Positions 10,766 to 23,929 are shown, numbered from the stretch's first letter. The stretch is 64,000 nt of DNA from Erythrophleum ivorense (GCA_026724425.1 JAIUCV010000394.1:186001-250000), one strand, 5' to 3'. The notes: generated by a model not told the origin, from the letters alone. Translations and numbers: made by a program.

Positions 10766-13700
10766 CTGTTTACTAGTCTTCAAATTTCTCAAAAACAGTT
10801 ATATTAAAAGTAGGAAGGACAAGAAAGTTACTACTTAAAATCTTGCCACTTATACCATGGAAAGTTCACGATATCAAATACTCAGCAAAACTTAATGGTT
10901 TGAGAAGATCAATAACTTGTCAAAAATTAATAAAAAAGAACAGTCCACAAACTGCAACCAAAAACCAATACAAAATTGATCAGCCATAAACAAAAGTGTA
11001 ACACTTATACATACACTCATTTGCAGAATTAAGTTGCCTAACAATTTTTAACGACTCGATAAATTGGCCATCATGATAACTATCAAGTCCCAACTAACTA
11101 ATCCAACCAAATTGGCAAACAATAACAGGATACATTAACAACGTAATGGTGAAATTGGCTTATTGACACATTTTCGTTATCCATAAATATAGGTGAACGA
11201 TTTAGTAACACAATTTTTTCATGCATTTTCTATAAACAACAAAAGGAACGATTCTACTTGCTGGATGTGAAGTATCACGCAGCTTGATTGTGGGGGACCA
11301 AAGCAAACACTCATTCCATAAAAAAAGCGAGAGATCACGATATAGAAAACACTAAAATAGATTCGCTATTTACAGATTCACCAAAAAACCCTAGATATTT
11401 AACCAAACAACAACAAAACACCTAGATACTGAATTCGGGCCAAAGACTCCATGAAAACACATTACATGAACAAACATAAGAGAGAAAACACAAGTCAAAT
11501 TTTCTGTACACACAGTCGGTGTTGCATGGAAGCTGTCAGCTGTGCCAGACGATGATGATCGGAGAGAGAGATGTGTTTACGAGATTTAAGGGTAAAGAGA
11601 TATATGGATAGAGGAGATCTAGTGTGGTGATTTAATAAGTTACAAATGTGTAATGTGTAGGAGCGGGTTATAAAAAATTTAAAAATAAAAATAAAATTAA
11701 AACAAATAATATCTTGACAAAAAAGTATAATAACACTAATATCTTGTAATTCCCAAAAATCAGGTCATATTACCAAAATAAAAAAGGGGAAACAAATGAA
11801 ACAAGGACAAGAACATCCCAGTTAGGAAACATATCTCATCCGATTTTGTTTTTAAAATGAATTAGCTGTATAACCAAAATGGGTAAACAATTAATTGTCC
11901 TAATTTTAATATTACTAATTGACTTTGTATAATGCCATGCGTATTGTTTTTTTTTTCGCTTGGTCACTGATTTACTTGTGATTAAGTGCTACGTACGTTT
12001 TGATCATTGTTTTTAACTTGTGGAATGGCATGTTTCAAGGTCTTAGATAGCCTATATCGGTTAAAAGAACACATGAGATGAAAATGAAGAAGGAAATACG
12101 CAAAAAATTTACCAAAAATAATCAGACATGAATGTACTTTCGTTATTGATCATCCGATTTGATAACGATTATCAAAAACTTAAAAGAATTATCATATTAA
12201 ACGTAGTCAGATTCAAGCTGCTTATATGTTATGACTGTAGAAAGAAATTATCGTAAGAGAAGAGAGTAGGAAAACATAAGATTTTGTCAGATCGCAGAAC
12301 TCAGATTTCTGTTGTGCTTCCCTGCATAGATAAAGTCAATAGTTATTGGGTTTTGTGGTTTCTACAGGAAAAAAATCAACAGAAAGTGTTTGCGATCTAG
12401 GCGGATAAGTGTAAATACCCACAAAAGGCAGGCAACTAATAGGGTAAATGTAATAAAATTTGATGAGCTTTGGATCAAATTAAAAGCTTCGATAGTTATG
12501 TCTAGCAACGTTATTAATCTTGTGCAAAATTGAAGATATCGTATGTACTGTTAATACAGATCCAGATTTTGCTTCCTAAAGAAGTTGAATCACAACGAGC
12601 TCTACTAACTTAAGAGGCAAGGAAATGTCGAGCTAACTTAAGAGGCAAGGAAACGCCGAGTCCTATAAACGCTAAGAAGCAAAAACAGAGATCAAGATAG
12701 GTTTCAAAGAGAGGATCTTTCGAGTCTGATGAGAGAAGCGAGACAAGAAAAGAGCAGTGAGTGAGAGATTTGATAAACAAATAGACGCCGCAATCGCGTT
12801 GCAGTTACAGCGGCAAGAATCCGCATCTGCGTTTGGCAATGATGATAATTATCATTATCATACATTGTTAACATCATTCATCATCATCATCTATTATAAC
12901 AAAAAGTCACAATTTTTTCAGACCTAAGAAGGAGAAACGTTGCTTGATGTTCATGCTTGATTATAGAAAGAAAGCTTGAAAACACTAAATCAAATATTGT
13001 CCTTGATCATCGAAATTTTCTTAAAAAGTGTAAAAATAAATTGTATATAGATTGATCATATTTTCTTTGGTGTTTGTTCTTGTGGAACGTTGTTTTGCTT
13101 GTGATGACTGATGACAGAGAGACATTTATAAAGGTATAAATCATTATGTTTCGAAATCAGGGTCTGAGGCCTAAGAAAAATTAGGGCCGAAAATACGAGA
13201 TAATAACTGAATCCCACATCTCTATTATGTAAGCTAATATATAAAGGTATAAATCATTAAGTTTGACTGTCAATTGGTGGGAGTCGGGAGTTCTCATGAG
13301 CAGAAATTGTTGTGATGGTGTTACTATGAAACCGATAGATTGAGGTACTATTAAATTGTTGTGATGGTTACTATTAAATTCATATCGTGTGTACTGTTAA
13401 TACAGATCCATTCTATCGGTTTGCCACGAACTAGTCTATTCTTATCAATCAACCCTTTTTGAAATTATAGATCTATTGATTCTAAACATTTAAAAATGCA
13501 AGAATAAGTCCAAAACATTATCTCATTCCCTAAAAGATTTTAACCAAAAAATAAAAAATTACCAAGTTCTTGGTGTTTTTGAGTAATTTCAAAACTCTCT
13601 TTTGTTTAATTCATTGTTGATTCTTCACAATTATAATATTTTTAGCAAGCTCTACCACTATCTCATTCGATCCACAAGGTATTACCAATCTCTTGGCGTT

Positions 13701-14811
13701 TATGATCTCCAAATGTATGGCTGAAATGAAACAAACAAAGTGATGAGATTGATAGCTTTTTATAGAACAAAAATTAACCCTATATGGAAAGAAAAAAAAA
13801 CACATAAAACGACTTCGTATTAAATACATGTTAATATTTGTAAATAAACTCGAATACAAAGTTTTCTAGTTTTTATTACAAATATATACCAAATTAATCC
13901 AACAAAAAAAGGAAATGTATATGAGAATTACAGTAGAATAAAAAAATAAAAAAAAATAAAAAAATAAAAAGAGGAAGAAATAGGGTAGAATCGGTTTTCA
14001 TTTGAGGACTCATGAGAACCTCTTGAGAACCCCAATTGACATGTGTCATTTTCTATTATCTAAGATTCATTAAGAAAAACACAGATTTAAAGATAAAACA
14101 AAATTGAAATAAAATATTAATACTTTTTTGTTTGAGAACACAGAGATTCTCATGGATGAGGATGCTCTAATGTCTAAATTCTGATTTTAATAGAGGGTAT
14201 ATTTTCATTACTGATGCATAAGACTTGGAGGAAACAATTCAGGTGGGTCTTAGGGAGATGTGAGAGATCAGGAGACATATGCGGAGAATAATAATAAGGT
14301 ATTTACCATGTATTGTTTAGCTTGCGTTTTAGTCAAGTATATTATTTTAATAGGGCAATGGCTTAAATAGTTCTGCGAAATAAGTACCCACCTAATTTGT
14401 CATTAGTTTTTGAAATATAACTATTTTAGGGTATTCCCTCTATTTTAATTGTCATGTATACATAGTACAAAAACTACTGTTTGTTTCTTCTTTACATATT
14501 TATCACTCACTTATGACTTATCATCTTATTTCAACGGCAATAATGGTATAAGTAGAACTGATATACAAGACGTAACATGGAATTTATTACAAGAAAGAGA
14601 TCGAGCTTCATGAAGTAGAGAAAAAAATCGAATGAAAGTTAAATTTTATGTTATTACAAAAAAACGGGCACTAAACCTTTTATCTAAAAATAAAAATAAA
14701 ACGGGCACTTTCTAGTTTCTACTAGAAGAAAAAAATTACACGTTTTAACTTTCTCAAATATGTTATCTCAATCACACAAGAAAAAACATTTATCCCAAAT
14801 TTAGTAGTTAA
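10766..14811. other. 4-kb intergenic region with small repeats only
   Basis: No supported gene on either strand. Visible items: a duplicated CTAACTTAAGAGGCAAGGAA pair at about 12600-12660; two copies of TGTACTGTTAATACAGATCC (near 12545 and 13391); two copies of ATAAAGGTATAAATCATTA (near 13130 and 13242); a GC-rich patch near 12785-12835 with GTTGCAGTTACAGCGGC, recalling MITE ends at 7-9 kb; an A-rich run near 13945. These suggest decayed mobile elements. Confidence 0.4.
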
Positions 14812-15782
14812 CTAGGTCTTGTATCCGCACTATGCGCGGGTCTGTATTAATAATATATTAATATGATTTAATATTTTTTATTCATAAGTTTTTGTCGTTA
14901 GTAGGATAGTTATGGTGATTGTACTAAACCAATATTCTTATTCTTCTTCTTTTTGTTTCATTTTTTGTTTGTTTTTCTTCGGTATGTTATGCATTATTCT
15001 TTTTTTTTTTCGTCTTCATCTTTACTCTTTCTCATCTTCCTGTTCAGTTTCTTCGTTCTTGCGGTTTCTTATTCCGTTATTCTGTGTCCTTTTTCATCTA
15101 TGTTCATCTTTGGTTTATTTATTTGTCTTCGTTCTTTGATATTTTCGTCTTCACTTTTATGTTTCTTTTTTATTCTTTGTACTCGTTTTGATTATTGTTA
15201 TTCTGTTTCTTCTATGATTAGTTTAGGCGGTCAAAATTGTTAAGGTTTTGCTACAGTTTATTTTGTTTAGCTTTTTTTTTTATTATTCTCCATTGGAAAT
15301 TTTCCACGGTTTTATCAATTTTAAGATATTTTTTTTGTAATCCTCTTTAATTTAATCTTATGTAGAATAAAATTTTCTCATACACTTAACCAAACTTAAA
15401 AATAATTTTTTTAAATAGAAACAAAAATAATCTAGAGATGATACAATTACATATTCACACATGTAATAAGCAATGTCTGGTAATAATATAAATAACTTAA
15501 TTTATGCAAGTTAAGGATATCTTTCAAATTCTTATTATTTGGTTTCATATTTTTTATTTGGTTTTCTTGCATGTTTAACCTTATCTCCCGTGGTTTCTTT
15601 TATGTACATGTTCTTTGCTATCTTTTTATGTCGTTTTTTTCATTTAATTATATTTTTTCTTTTTGCTCTTTTTTTCTTTCTTATTCTTGTATTTCTTCTA
15701 TAATTAAATGAAGATAATTGTGTTTCTTCAATCTATGTGACACCCTTAGAGGCATCTAGGGTTAACTTTTATTAGTAATAGA
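14812..15782 (-). mobile_element. Small non-autonomous Helitron
   Basis: On the minus strand it starts TCTATTACTAATAAAAG (15782) and ends ...CTAG (14812). About 10 nt before the end is a short GC hairpin (CCGC...GCGG within CCCGCGCATAGTGCGG). The flanking bases are A at the 5' side and T at the 3' side, the A|T insertion site expected of Helitrons. The interior is 971 bp of T-rich sequence without rep/helicase coding capacity. It lies 140 bp from the stop codon of the GLOX-like gene. No search against ATREP/Helitron libraries was possible, so the family is unassigned. Confidence 0.7.
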
Positions 15783-15921
15783 TTAGAAAAATAAAATAAA
15801 AAATACTTTTACACGAGTAGGAAAAAAAACAAAGTTTTGCCTTACAAAAATGTTATGGGTGAGGAAAAGAACTCGAAATCAAAAATATTGTCCGTCATAA
15901 CTATACATAGAAAATCTAAAA

Positions 15922-17877
15922 TCAAACAATTTGAATCCATTCTCCAATGCTTGGGACACCATTGTAGACAGCAAAGAGAAGATAATAACCAGGAGGAGCA
16001 ACGTTTCCACTTGGAGGAGCAACAGCTTGAATCTGATGAAAATCACCATTCTCCTTCTTGACTTCAGAGATACCCAACAAAAGCAACCTCATGTTCATTG
16101 ACACAGCATGTGTAGTAAACGGTGGTGCCAACATTGTAACCATTACATTCTCCTTTGCCACATTTGCTTGTTTAAGCTCGATCTTGACGTTAAACTTTTG
16201 TCCATACTTGATCTGTTTCGGTGTAGCGTTGTTCACAATCTTTGGTCTCATGTTGGCAAGAGCCGGGTCAAGATAAGGCGGTGAGAATTTCTCGATGCGA
16301 AGCTCCGTTGGGTATTCAACGTTGTACTTGTAACCGTCGTTAGTGTTGCTGCCGCCGATGAGAACTTTACCATCAGGTAGAGCGATCGCGATGGCGTGGT
16401 ACACTCGGGGAATAGTGGAAGCAGCGAGCAGTTTGAAACGTTTGCCTATAGGTTTGCTAGGCATGTACAAGGTTGGAGAAAGATTAGGATCTTTGCCTAA
16501 GCCCCAACCAGAGGTTCCACGTTTTACGCCATTAACAATGAGAATCTCTCCATTAGGGAGGATCACAGTGTCGCTCATTACGCGCGGCGTTGGCATCTGC
16601 TCTGTTTTCCATACCGGCTTGGCACTGTTAAGGCTCATTCTTGCGCAATCTTGCAAGGCTGGACCGAAAAGTTTCTTAGTATTAGCACGATAGTATGCAT
16701 CATGTTTGGCACCCCCGCAGATGAGGACATCAGCAGGGATGGAAGCAGGGTTGTTGACGTAGAGGCGGATGGGTAGAAGAGCCGAAGAAGCGGAACCGGG
16801 GTAGTTACGAGCACCACCGGGGAGCTGAGGATACTCTTTGATGACTTTGTTCGTTTTCGGGCTGAGGAGGATCGAACGGTTGTTTGCGAAAATGAAGAGG
16901 TTGCCATCGGTGTTGAGCCAAACAAAAGGGTAAAGATTGTTTTCCTCTGGATCATCTGTTTGTCTAAGAAGTTGCGAGTCGTAGAGTTTCTTGTTTTCCA
17001 TTCCTTCGGGTAGGATATACTCGTAGTTGAGAGCGTCTCGGCCTCCAACAACGATGAAAGTACCATCGGGGAGAGTGGCTTGTGTTGAATACCATCTTCT
17101 TGCAGCCAATGCTTTCGGATACTCAATCCAACCGCACTTTTCGCAGCTCGCAAGGTATCTTGCCGTGTTTGCTCCTCCTTGGAATCCTCCAGTGCTAACC
17201 AAAGTCCCATTTACCGTTAAACCTCCTGATGAACACCATGTGTCCGTTGTAAGCTGCCATCAAAATCAACCGTCACATAATCAGGACGGTCAATATAAAA
17301 CGACACATATAATGAAATAAAATTTAAGTTATAAAACGATACTTAATATGAAACAGAAGAAAGGAAGGAGTAGTAATTTTGTTACCGCGAGAGGCCTGAT
17401 GTTTCCGGTTTCGATATCGACGAGGACAGAGTGAGCCCAACAATCAATTTTATTAGCCTTTACGTCGTAAACATGGCAAGGTACGCCTGGAGGGAGCTTG
17501 ATCTGCGAGATTCTCCAAATGGTTGCGTCGTAAAACTGGACTTTGTTTATCAACGGCATGAGAATGGCGTGCATGGCGGATATGCCGGAGTTTTTCATGA
17601 ACAACTCCCATTTACCGGGCCAATTCATCTCAACTCCTTGGGGGATGGCGCCGCCGCCATGTTTTTTACCCTGACGTTTTCCTTGTTGCGGTGGTTTTAT
17701 TTCGGCTGCTTCACGTCTGGCAGTAAACTCCGTGACATCAGCTGCCTCATCATCATGTGCACACTTGTTTTTCCCTGTGGATGCGAGGTCTGGTTCAGGA
17801 TCGACGTGTGCCTCGGAAACTACTGTCAGCAAAACAATGACAGATAGTTTCCACAAGAGTCTCGTTGAGGCTCTCAT
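15922..17877 (-). CDS. GLOX1: Glyoxal/galactose oxidase-like copper radical oxidase (GLOX1-like)
   Basis: Two exons (17386-17877 and 15922-17253) give 607 residues. The start at 17877 is chosen because it opens a signal peptide (MRASTRLLWKLSVIVLLTVV...); an upstream in-frame ATG at 17982 would bury it. The product should be secreted to the apoplast and oxidise small aldehydes or alcohols to give H2O2, as known for copper radical oxidases; the substrate of plant members is unsettled. The active-site set is visible: Cys171 in WCSSGGL and Tyr219 in RRWYSTQ (the Tyr-Cys cofactor pair), Tyr449-His450 in RVYHA, and His546 in TTHAVS. Kelch-like repeats precede a C-terminal immunoglobulin-like domain (DUF1929). 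The gene looks intact. A basic, Gly-rich insert (KRQGKKHGGG, about residue 70) separates the signal peptide from the catalytic part. A small Helitron lies just downstream. Confidence 0.9.
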
Positions 17878-18469
17878 TTTCTTGACTTTTTTTTGTTTTT
17901 TTTTTGTTTTTGTTTTGGGTTTCCTAATGTTTTGGGTGGGAGAATGAGAAATGATGTGTTTGTTGGAGAAGAAGGTCATCACATATGGGAATTTATAAGT
18001 GTTAATTTGTGTTTATTTTTGACATTTTTTTTTTTTAATGAGTGGTCAGCAAAATTATTTCCTCGACTAAATGTCTTCCTTTGTTTTTTTTCTGTATGGT
18101 GGTTCTGTAAGGAAAAGAAAAAGAAAATGATAGGTGTTCATCATTTTTCTCCCATAGGTTTCAGCGTCACCTGGAAGCATACAAATATGTCCCAAAATCT
18201 AGGAAACCATGTTTAAAAAGTATGCTGATCAGTCAACACTTGTCAACACTTTCTATAATAACCACACACACAAAATTAAAATTTAATGGTGGAGAATGCT
18301 TTTTCTAGTAAAATGGTGTGTATATACTATATAGAGAAATGTAAGCAAATCTTCTTTGTTTTTCTTTTGTCAAAATTGAGCCTTTTTCCTAATAGAGAAT
18401 ACAAATACTGTACATAATTCTAATCCTGACAGTGATTTAATGACGTGGAATTTTAAAGAACGCGCAATC
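17878..18469. promoter_or_regulatory. Upstream region of the GLOX1-like gene
   Basis: About 590 bp containing the gene's 5' UTR and promoter on the minus strand. It is pyrimidine/purine-biased near the gene (long A run in the transcript sense just before the ATG). I see no convincing TATA box and no other gene. Confidence 0.35.
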
Positions 18470-18650
18470 TTATTTAGAAAATATATTTGATCTACAAATA
18501 ACAAGACAGAGGCAAGTAATAAGTATGAATATGGAAAGACAGTCTCATGGTTTGGCTAGCAAAGATATCTGTTATTCCTATGAATTCAATCACGTTCCTC
18601 TTCACAAACATTGCCGCCATTAAACAGAACGTTGCTGTCCAATGGATGAA
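18470..18650 (-). pseudogene. Duplicated 3' end fragment of pGlcT2
   Basis: Closely resembles 23810-24045, the last exon and 3' flank of the plastidic glucose transporter (shared 'GGTTTGGCTAGCA', 'TTCAATCACGTTCCTCTTCA', 'GCCGCCATTAAACAGAACGTTG'). Only the last part of the final exon is present, with substitutions. It lies 5.4 kb from the parent gene with the LRR pseudogene between them, so it marks a local duplication or the edge of the insertion that brought the LRR gene. Confidence 0.7.
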
Positions 18651-20082
18651 AGTAATAAAAAAGATATCAACTGTTTAAGATCTTCAAAGACAAAGACAGT
18701 ACATAGGAACCATACATGAGTTGTGTCCTGGTTTTGTGAAGAAGAGAAACATATACAAATATTGTCAACACTGATTTACCACAACAACTTCCTTACCTTG
18801 TGGATGAAAATATCAACGATGTAGAACCAAGCTCTGCTCCACGGAGAATCAAAAGAGAGAGATGCAAGCAGTCCAAGAAGTATTGTCACATAGGCTGCAA
18901 CAAAACTCCAGTAGAAAGAAACCATGTCCAATGGGGATTCACCAGCTTCCACTTCATTATTTTGTTCTTGAGAGTTGTTGCTGTTGCAACTTATATTGGT
19001 AGGCTGTCCACAGAGAAGGGGATTACCCAAGTAACTTTGTGTATCAAAAGTGTTGAACTGTTTTCCTTGGGGAATGACTCCTGATAAGTTGTTGTATGAG
19101 ACATTGAAGACAGCTAGGCGGCTCAGATCTGTTAGTCGCGGTGGGATCCGGCCTTGTAGTATGTTGAAAGCCTTGAAATCTGAAAAGCTTTCTGGTATGA
19201 CACCTGATAGTTTGTTGTGAGAAAGATTGAGAGCTCGTAGTTCAAAAAGACCTCCAAGTTCTTGTGTGATTTCACCACTCAGCTTATTCTCTGAGAGATC
19301 CAGACCAAAAATATGTTTAAGGTTTTCAGTTTTCACCCACGTAGGCATCGTACCTGTGTTTTGTTTCAAATTCAATCTTAGCGTGGCTATCTGCCATATA
19401 ATCCATACTAAACGTTTCAAGCATCAGCAGAGATACAAAATATATACCAACTTTTTCTGTGGAGAAGAAGTTCGGTAGATACTTAAAACTATGGATGAAA
19501 TAACCATTAGAGCTGATAACAGCGTAATTAACCATAGAATGTATCTTCTTTCCCCAGACGAAATGATGTATTGCTAAGACATGAAGGTATGGATCCATTC
19601 AGCCTGTTGTTTGAAAGATCCAAAAGGTGGATGTTTCTTAGTCCACACAACTTTTGAGGAATACTACCTGTCAAATTATTCCCCCGCAGAAGAAGAATGC
19701 CTATGGTTTCGGTGTTGATGAACTCTGGAACATGTCCAGACAATCTGTTGTTTCTTAGATCAAGTATGGCGAGACATGAGATAGCAATGTGTCCGGAATA
19801 TCCCCTGATAAATTATTGTCTTGCAAGAACAACCCAATATCAACCTGCTGTGTAGAGGTATTCTCCCAGATATTCGCAGAGAGGTCTAGCTAGTAGCCCT
19901 ATGTTGAACAAGGAAGCAGGTATTTCACCTTCCAACGAGTTCTCTGAAAGCATGAGTGCATAAAATTCAACTTCTCCAATCCAACTTGGAATCCTACCCG
20001 TGAGATTGTTGTTAGAAATATAAGTAGTTTTAAGGTTAATAAGGGCCTAAAACCTTGTCCAATCTTTCCTGTAATATGGACG

Positions 20083-21175
20083 GATATGGACATGCCCATT
20101 TTCGACATGGGCGTAATCGGGCATGTCCAACTTAGCCCATGGACAGATATGGACAGACACTTATGGACATAGGCTGTCCAATGGACAAAAAAAGCTAGGT
20201 TAAATTGATTTGGGGAAAATTCATTTTTCTAAAATCCAATTACACGAAACTCGATTTCTCTCTTTCGCTCCTCTCTCCCGTTTCACTCTTTCTCCATTTC
20301 ACGTGATTCTCCTCAGGTGGTCTTCTCCGGCGGTCTTCCCGCCAAAACTGTAAAACCGTAAAACCGCAATTTTCCGCCAAAACCATAATACAGTAAAACT
20401 ATGTTTTTTCGCCAAAATCTTAAAACAGTGTTTTTCCGCCAAAATCGTAAAACAATGTTTTTCCGCCAAAACCATAAAACTGTGGTTTCCCGCCAAAACC
20501 GTAAAACCGTGTTTTCCCGCCAAAATCGTAAAACCGTGTTTTTCCGCCAAAACCGTAAAACCGTGTTTTCCCGCCAAAACCGTAAAACCGTGTTTTCCCG
20601 ACAAAATCGTAAAACCGTGTTTTCCCGCCAAAATCTTAAAACTGTGTTTTCCCGCCAAAACCATAAAACCGTGGTTTCTCGCCAAAACCGTAAAACCGTG
20701 TTTTCCCGCCAAAATCGTAAAACCGTGTTTTTCCGCCAAAACTGTAAAACAGTGTTTTCCCGCCAAAATCATAAAACCGTGTTTTCCCGCCAAAATCATA
20801 AAACCGTGTTTTTCCGCTAAAACCGTGTGTTTTCCCGTCAAAACCGTAAAACCGTTTTTCCCGCCAAAATCGTAATACCGTGTTTTCCCGCCAAAACCGA
20901 AAAAATAAACTCATACTCATAGTTTTATTCCTCTAAAACAACATTTTTTTACATATTCAAAAATTTTCATCACCATCTCATTCATTCTTTTACATTTTCG
21001 AAAATCTGTTTTTTTTTTGTCCATAGACGCCCATGGACAGCCCATTTTCGATGGGCCATAATGGATATGGGTCAATATGGACATGGGCCTAAATGGACGT
21101 GGACAATATTTTGTCCACATACAAATGGACATTATTGGACAGGCTAATATGGACATGGACGCCCATATTGACAGC
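20083..21175. mobile_element. Non-autonomous DNA transposon (hAT-like) carrying a minisatellite
   Basis: Interrupts the LRR pseudogene between two LRR-coding blocks. The right end reads, on the minus strand, TAGAGCTGTCAATATGGGC, a hAT-like terminus; the left end (ATATGGACGGATATGGACAT) shares the subterminal TATGGACATG/CCCATTTTCGA motifs in inverse orientation but has lost its outermost bases. Repeated 'TGTCCATGGGC'-type subterminal motifs occur at both ends. The centre is the 27-bp tandem array at 20345-20905. It has no coding capacity of its own; reading frames within it are translations of the repeat. Confidence 0.65.
20345..20905. repeat. Minisatellite of about 21 units of 27 bp containing E2F-like sites
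   Basis: The unit is TTTTCCCGCCAAAA followed by CCGTAAAACCGTG. By hand count about 21 units are present, and about ten contain an exact TTTCCCGCC, the plant E2F consensus. Others vary by one base (TTTTTCCGCC, TTTCTCGCC, TTTTCCCGAC). The last units are irregular in length. Confidence 0.9.
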
Positions 21176-23105
21176 TCTAGCGATAGGTACTCAAGGGAAT
21201 TAAGGCTACCGAGAGCAGATGGCACCTCCCCGGTTAATTGGTTCGATGAGAGATCAAGAGATCGAAGTCTACTCAAGCCTGTTATACATAAGGGAAACTG
21301 GCCTTCTAGTTTGTTGTTACGGATAACGAGCTCTTGCATATTTTTCAACTCGCAAATCCCTGCAATGCCAAATGCACAAGTTGTAGTCACCTAAAGAAAA
21401 GTGAATGCACCACAAATTCTTTATAAAAAAATGTGTATTTGAGTAAACTTGCCTTGGAATTCCATTGAGCCAGAAAATTCATTATCACTTATATCCAGAG
21501 CTTTCAGCTTCCTCCAGGCAGGTAACACTGCCACATGACAAAGCCACACAAAATTAAACACTTTTAACTAAGAGCATGATGATCTAAAGAAGCCAAGAAG
21601 GACACAAAACATATAAGAAAAAATGTTATAAGGAGCCATTAAACTTGAAAAGAAAGGAAAGCATTTATGGACAGTAATTTGAGCTACCTTGTATTGGCAT
21701 GGAGCCATTAAATTTGTTTCCACTCAAGTCCAACGATTCCAAGTTTGTCAAGTCTTTAAGTTCTGAGTCCAAAAAAATATAACAATTAGGAAAATAAAGT
21801 TGTAACAGTAACTGATAAAATTTGGCTCATGTCCATTATTTCGGGCCGGATCGACTATGGATCAGGTTGGACCATGTGGGTCGGCCACTAAGACCATGTA
21901 TGATGGATTTTTAACTCAAAACCAATTGTTTTGGTAATAAGTGGATTGACCAATAGATCAATATCTCTTATATTAGAAACTTTATAAATTAATACTCGAT
22001 AAACTAATAAACTTATAATATAATAAATTTTTCTTGTCCCAAATCGGGTCAGTATATAATAATATAGCACAAATCGATAAAATAATAAGATAATAATCTT
22101 TTTGAGAAACCTATGTAAATGTACATTCTCATCAATATCATAAATTAATAACTTCCATAAAAAAATCTTACACAAATATATAACCTATACGAATATACTA
22201 AAATATAAGTATAGTATTGTTTGTTTTTATTTAAATTTAAATATTTTTAGAGTTTACCTCTAATTTTAGAATAAAACTTCAAAAACTATTTTAATATTTT
22301 AAAAATATATTATTTTAATTCTTTTTTAATAAAAACATTATTTTAGTCAAAACCGATAATTAGAAACTCTATAAATTAATAAAATATCAAAGTTTCAACA
22401 TTATTAATATTATTAATTTATAGAGTTTCTACTGTATACTACTTAGATCCACTCCAACCCAACTTCCTAATGGCAACATGTCCTACATAAATAGATTATG
22501 CTAGCTACAGACGGAAAACACACACCTTTAACAGGAAAAGGGCAATCCATGTTATTGCGTTGAAGAAACAGAGTTTGAAGTGATTTAGCAGCATTGAGAA
22601 AGGGAAAGATGCTGTTGTCGAATTCATTATAAGAAAAATCCAGAATCTCCAAGTTTCTAAACCTCCTTAGGCTTTTATAACCTGAAAACGATACTTTCTT
22701 CAGATCAAATGATAACGTAGCTCATTAATCGGAAGAGAATGTAAGTGACCATCGGATGTGATTGTATGGAATACCTTCAACATTATCAAAAAAGCCACCG
22801 AGGTGGCTGTTTCCGTCCCCAAAGTCCAGATATCGGAGCTCTTCAAAGGGATGCAGCAAAGAAAGATTTAGGAAAGACCTCTGAGGTAGGAACATATATC
22901 CAAAAATGGTAAGCCCGATGACCCTCCCGTTTGTAAGATTTCACTTTACGGCATGCCATCCGCAGCAATTGCTCTTTGTGTCATTAGTCCAAGTAGGGAG
23001 AATAAATATGGTATGATCCAAGTCTCGTCGAGAGTTCTCGATCTGAATGTGAGATGACATATGTCTTGAACTCCAATCAAGCCTTCCTTTCTTCCACAAC
23101 ACAAC

Positions 23106-23929
23106 TGTTGTGTTCATGTATCTGTCCCAAAACTATCATCGTCACCCATATCAAGTTTTGACCCAAGAACACCTTCCTCCCCATTGCGAGTTTCAATGCA
23201 AAATACCGAAATTGCACCTTTTCTCCGATAGAAAAAGGTTATTGTTGAAATGTCCCCCATTGGACTTTTTCTCACGTCTCTACTTCAGACCACGAAATAA
23301 GAACTTAGTCATACATACTATTCTATTACTGTATCATATAGTTTACTCATTACATACCTATAGTGCAAGAGAGCTCTTCTATATGTTTTCGATTTTTTAC
23401 TCGTTACTGTATCATATCATTTACATTAAACAAACAATATACTTTAGCTTTGTTGACCAAAGAAAGAAGACGAGATAATTTTCATGAAAAAACCCCTAAC
23501 TATTCAGAAAAATTCTGTTTTCAGGACCCCCGTTTCATTCACTCTTCTATTCTTGTAAGGTTTTTAATCGATATCTCTGTTTGTCTCAATGATCAAAGCC
23601 TAATTCAGAATTAAGAACAGAACCTTAAACAGTAGATGACTTGCATGATTTTACGAGTTCCCCTTTGATCTCAAGGATTCATCTTTAGTTCCAAAACTCC
23701 TCCATGAACCAATAAAACTCTTCTATCAGCTTTTTGTACCAACCCACTTTTTCCACTGGCTTTGGGGACTTGTAGTGACCGAAAAAGTTTTATCTTTATT
23801 TAGAGCACATTTGATCTACAACAGTGACCAACAAGACAAGAGTGAAGTAATACGTAGGAAAATGAAAGACATCCATGGTTTGCCTAGCATATAAATCTCA
23901 GTCTCTGCAAGTGTTTCCCTTGGCTTCAA
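23106..23929. other. Spacer between the LRR pseudogene and pGlcT2
   Basis: No supported gene. It contains the 3' flank of pGlcT2 and, at about 23877-23933, a 57-bp segment that is a tandem copy of the last coding stretch of pGlcT2 placed directly after the stop codon. Confidence 0.5.

Larger units (their letters stand above)
18776..23105 (-). pseudogene. Receptor-like protein (eLRR-TM) pseudogene, RLP1/RLP13-15 type
   Basis: Receptor-like proteins are plasma-membrane LRR receptors without a kinase, used in defence or development. Minus-strand pieces in order: a cap region 'CCVVEERKA' and 'LPTWTNDTKSNCCGWHAVK' (about 23100-22930); LRRs at about 22650-22500, 21750-21690, 21550-21440 and 21390-21190 ('LRSLDLSSNQLTGEVPSAL'); LRRs at 20080-19530; and the C-terminal part at 19420-18779 with 'LSHNKLSGVIPESF', 'GNPLLCGQPT', an acidic spacer, one membrane segment (FVAAYVTILLGLLASLSF) and a short cytosolic tail. 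Stops (one inside the cap), frameshifts and missing pieces break it, and a transposon at about 20083-21175 splits it. About 21780-22440 is AT-rich and looks like a second insertion or large intron. Confidence 0.8.

Noticed and set aside
14912..15243. Hydrophobic frames of 75-96 codons
   Set aside because: Low-complexity TTC/TTT-rich interior of the Helitron.
17878..17982. Upstream in-frame start of the GLOX1-like gene
   Set aside because: It would add a Lys-rich segment before the signal peptide; the ATG at 17877 gives a normal secretory N-terminus.
20345..20905. Possible CRISPR array
   Set aside because: The units are directly adjacent with no unique spacers, and the window is a plant nuclear genome.
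20299..20920. Overlapping reading frames of 94-180 codons on both strands with a repeated KHGFTVLAG-like or RQNRKTVF-like peptide
   Set aside because: They are translations of the 27-bp minisatellite, open only because the unit length is a multiple of three.
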